Source of the DNA: Bacteroidota bacterium
GTDB taxonomy: Bacteria > Bacteroidota > Ignavibacteria > Kapaibacteriales > UBA2268
Direction: 5' to 3'
Assembly (NCBI GenBank): GCA_022708005.1
Contig: JAKIZN010000117.1
Location: 1-6,027, forward strand
DNA: 6,027 nt
Shown one piece after another: positions 5,508 through 6,027 of this stretch (positions are counted from its first letter, which is position 1; every line of letters starts with the position of its first letter). Below the pieces are notes generated by a model, which was not told the origin of the DNA, did no database searches, and saw only the letters and a program-made list of their open reading frames with translations. Position numbers and translations under genes: made by a program.

Positions 5508-6027
5508 GTGAAATTTTATAAATATTTTTATTATGCAATATTTATTCTTTCGCTGTCTGCTTGCGAGCCGTCTAATAATGAATATTTTGGCGAACCAGTC
5601 TCTCGCGATTCTTTTCGCCCTACGCGGCAAATATCATATAATTCATTGTTAAATTTAGCAGATACATTATTTTTCACGTATCAGCAGCCAAATGATTTTT
5701 ACCCAGTGGAAATACTTTGTAAAAACAGTTTCGACTCTGTCGTTTGGATAAAGAAATATGAGCTGGATAGCTGGCGATTGCCCAACAAGGAGCAACTATA
5801 TGTAAATGATTCCCTATTGCAAACTACTCTGCTGAAGTATTCGCCCAAAAATTACTATTTGCTTGAAAAATCTATTTATAATGGCATAGACGTTAGTTCT
5901 AACTTGCTGTCAAAACAAGTCTTTAACTATGACGAAGAAGATTTTTTAATTTCTATTGTTACAGAAAAATATTCGCTTGACTCGAATTATATCAATGTCG
6001 ATAGAACAAAATTACCGAACACACAGA
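5508..6027 (+). CDS. Putative lipoprotein of unknown function, C-terminus beyond window
   Basis: The frame is open from a GTG at 5508 to the last base, giving 173 residues without a stop, so the gene continues to the right. The N-terminus is a lipoprotein signal peptide: basic start (VKFYK, first residue read as Met), hydrophobic stretch YYAIFILSL, then the lipobox LSAC with the acylated cysteine at residue 19. EPSN follows the cysteine, with no aspartate at +2. The mature part is rich in Tyr, Asn, Ser and Phe (for example NSLLNLADTLFFTYQQ, KNYYLLEKSIYNG, NYDEEDFLISIV), with no motif I recognise, no further membrane segment and only one other cysteine. The protein is expected to be anchored in a membrane facing the periplasm or the outside. 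It is transcribed divergently from the unknown gene-accD pair, so no function follows from context. Membership of any particular lipoprotein family cannot be stated. Confidence 0.85.
   Translation, partial: MKFYKYFYYAIFILSLSACEPSNNEYFGEPVSRDSFRPTRQISYNSLLNLADTLFFTYQQPNDFYPVEILCKNSFDSVVWIKKYELDSWRLPNKEQLYVNDSLLQTTLLKYSPKNYYLLEKSIYNGIDVSSNLLSKQVFNYDEEDFLISIVTEKYSLDSNYINVDRTKLPNTQ

Overview
The window is an AT-rich stretch of an ordinary bacterial chromosome. It carries a flagellin gene, DNA polymerase I, the carboxyltransferase beta subunit of acetyl-CoA carboxylase and a putative lipoprotein. A flagellated bacterium with Bacteroidota/Chlorobiota-like proteins would fit; the Ignavibacteria/Kapabacteria group is my best guess, because classic Bacteroidetes usually lack flagella. 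This placement is inference from protein style and was not tested.

Layout from left to right. A flagellin gene enters from outside the window on the + strand and ends at 854, followed by a good intrinsic terminator (864-905). It converges on polA (- strand, 987-3770), which has intact 5'-nuclease, 3'-5' exonuclease and polymerase domains. Between polA and the next gene upstream is a 269-base intergenic stretch. It is dominated by a 15-bp perfect hairpin and a second CCCC/GGGG hairpin, together enclosed by a 7-bp inverted repeat. This looks like a small repeat element or a structured RNA. Then come accD (- strand, 4040-4879) and, 5 bases upstream of it, a gene of unknown function (- strand, 4885-5412), evidently in one operon. 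A divergent intergenic region of about 95 bases separates this from the start of a lipoprotein gene (+ strand, 5508 to beyond the window end).

The genes are mainly housekeeping (replication and repair, fatty-acid synthesis, motility) and do not form one obvious pathway. The least explained parts are three. The unknown protein upstream of accD appears to contain two copies of a small beta-rich, Sm/SH3-barrel-like unit. The hairpin element lies between accD and polA. An open, protein-like frame continues directly past the accD stop codon in the -1 frame and ends at the edge of that hairpin. I saw no CRISPR array, tRNA, rRNA, intact insertion sequence or defence system.
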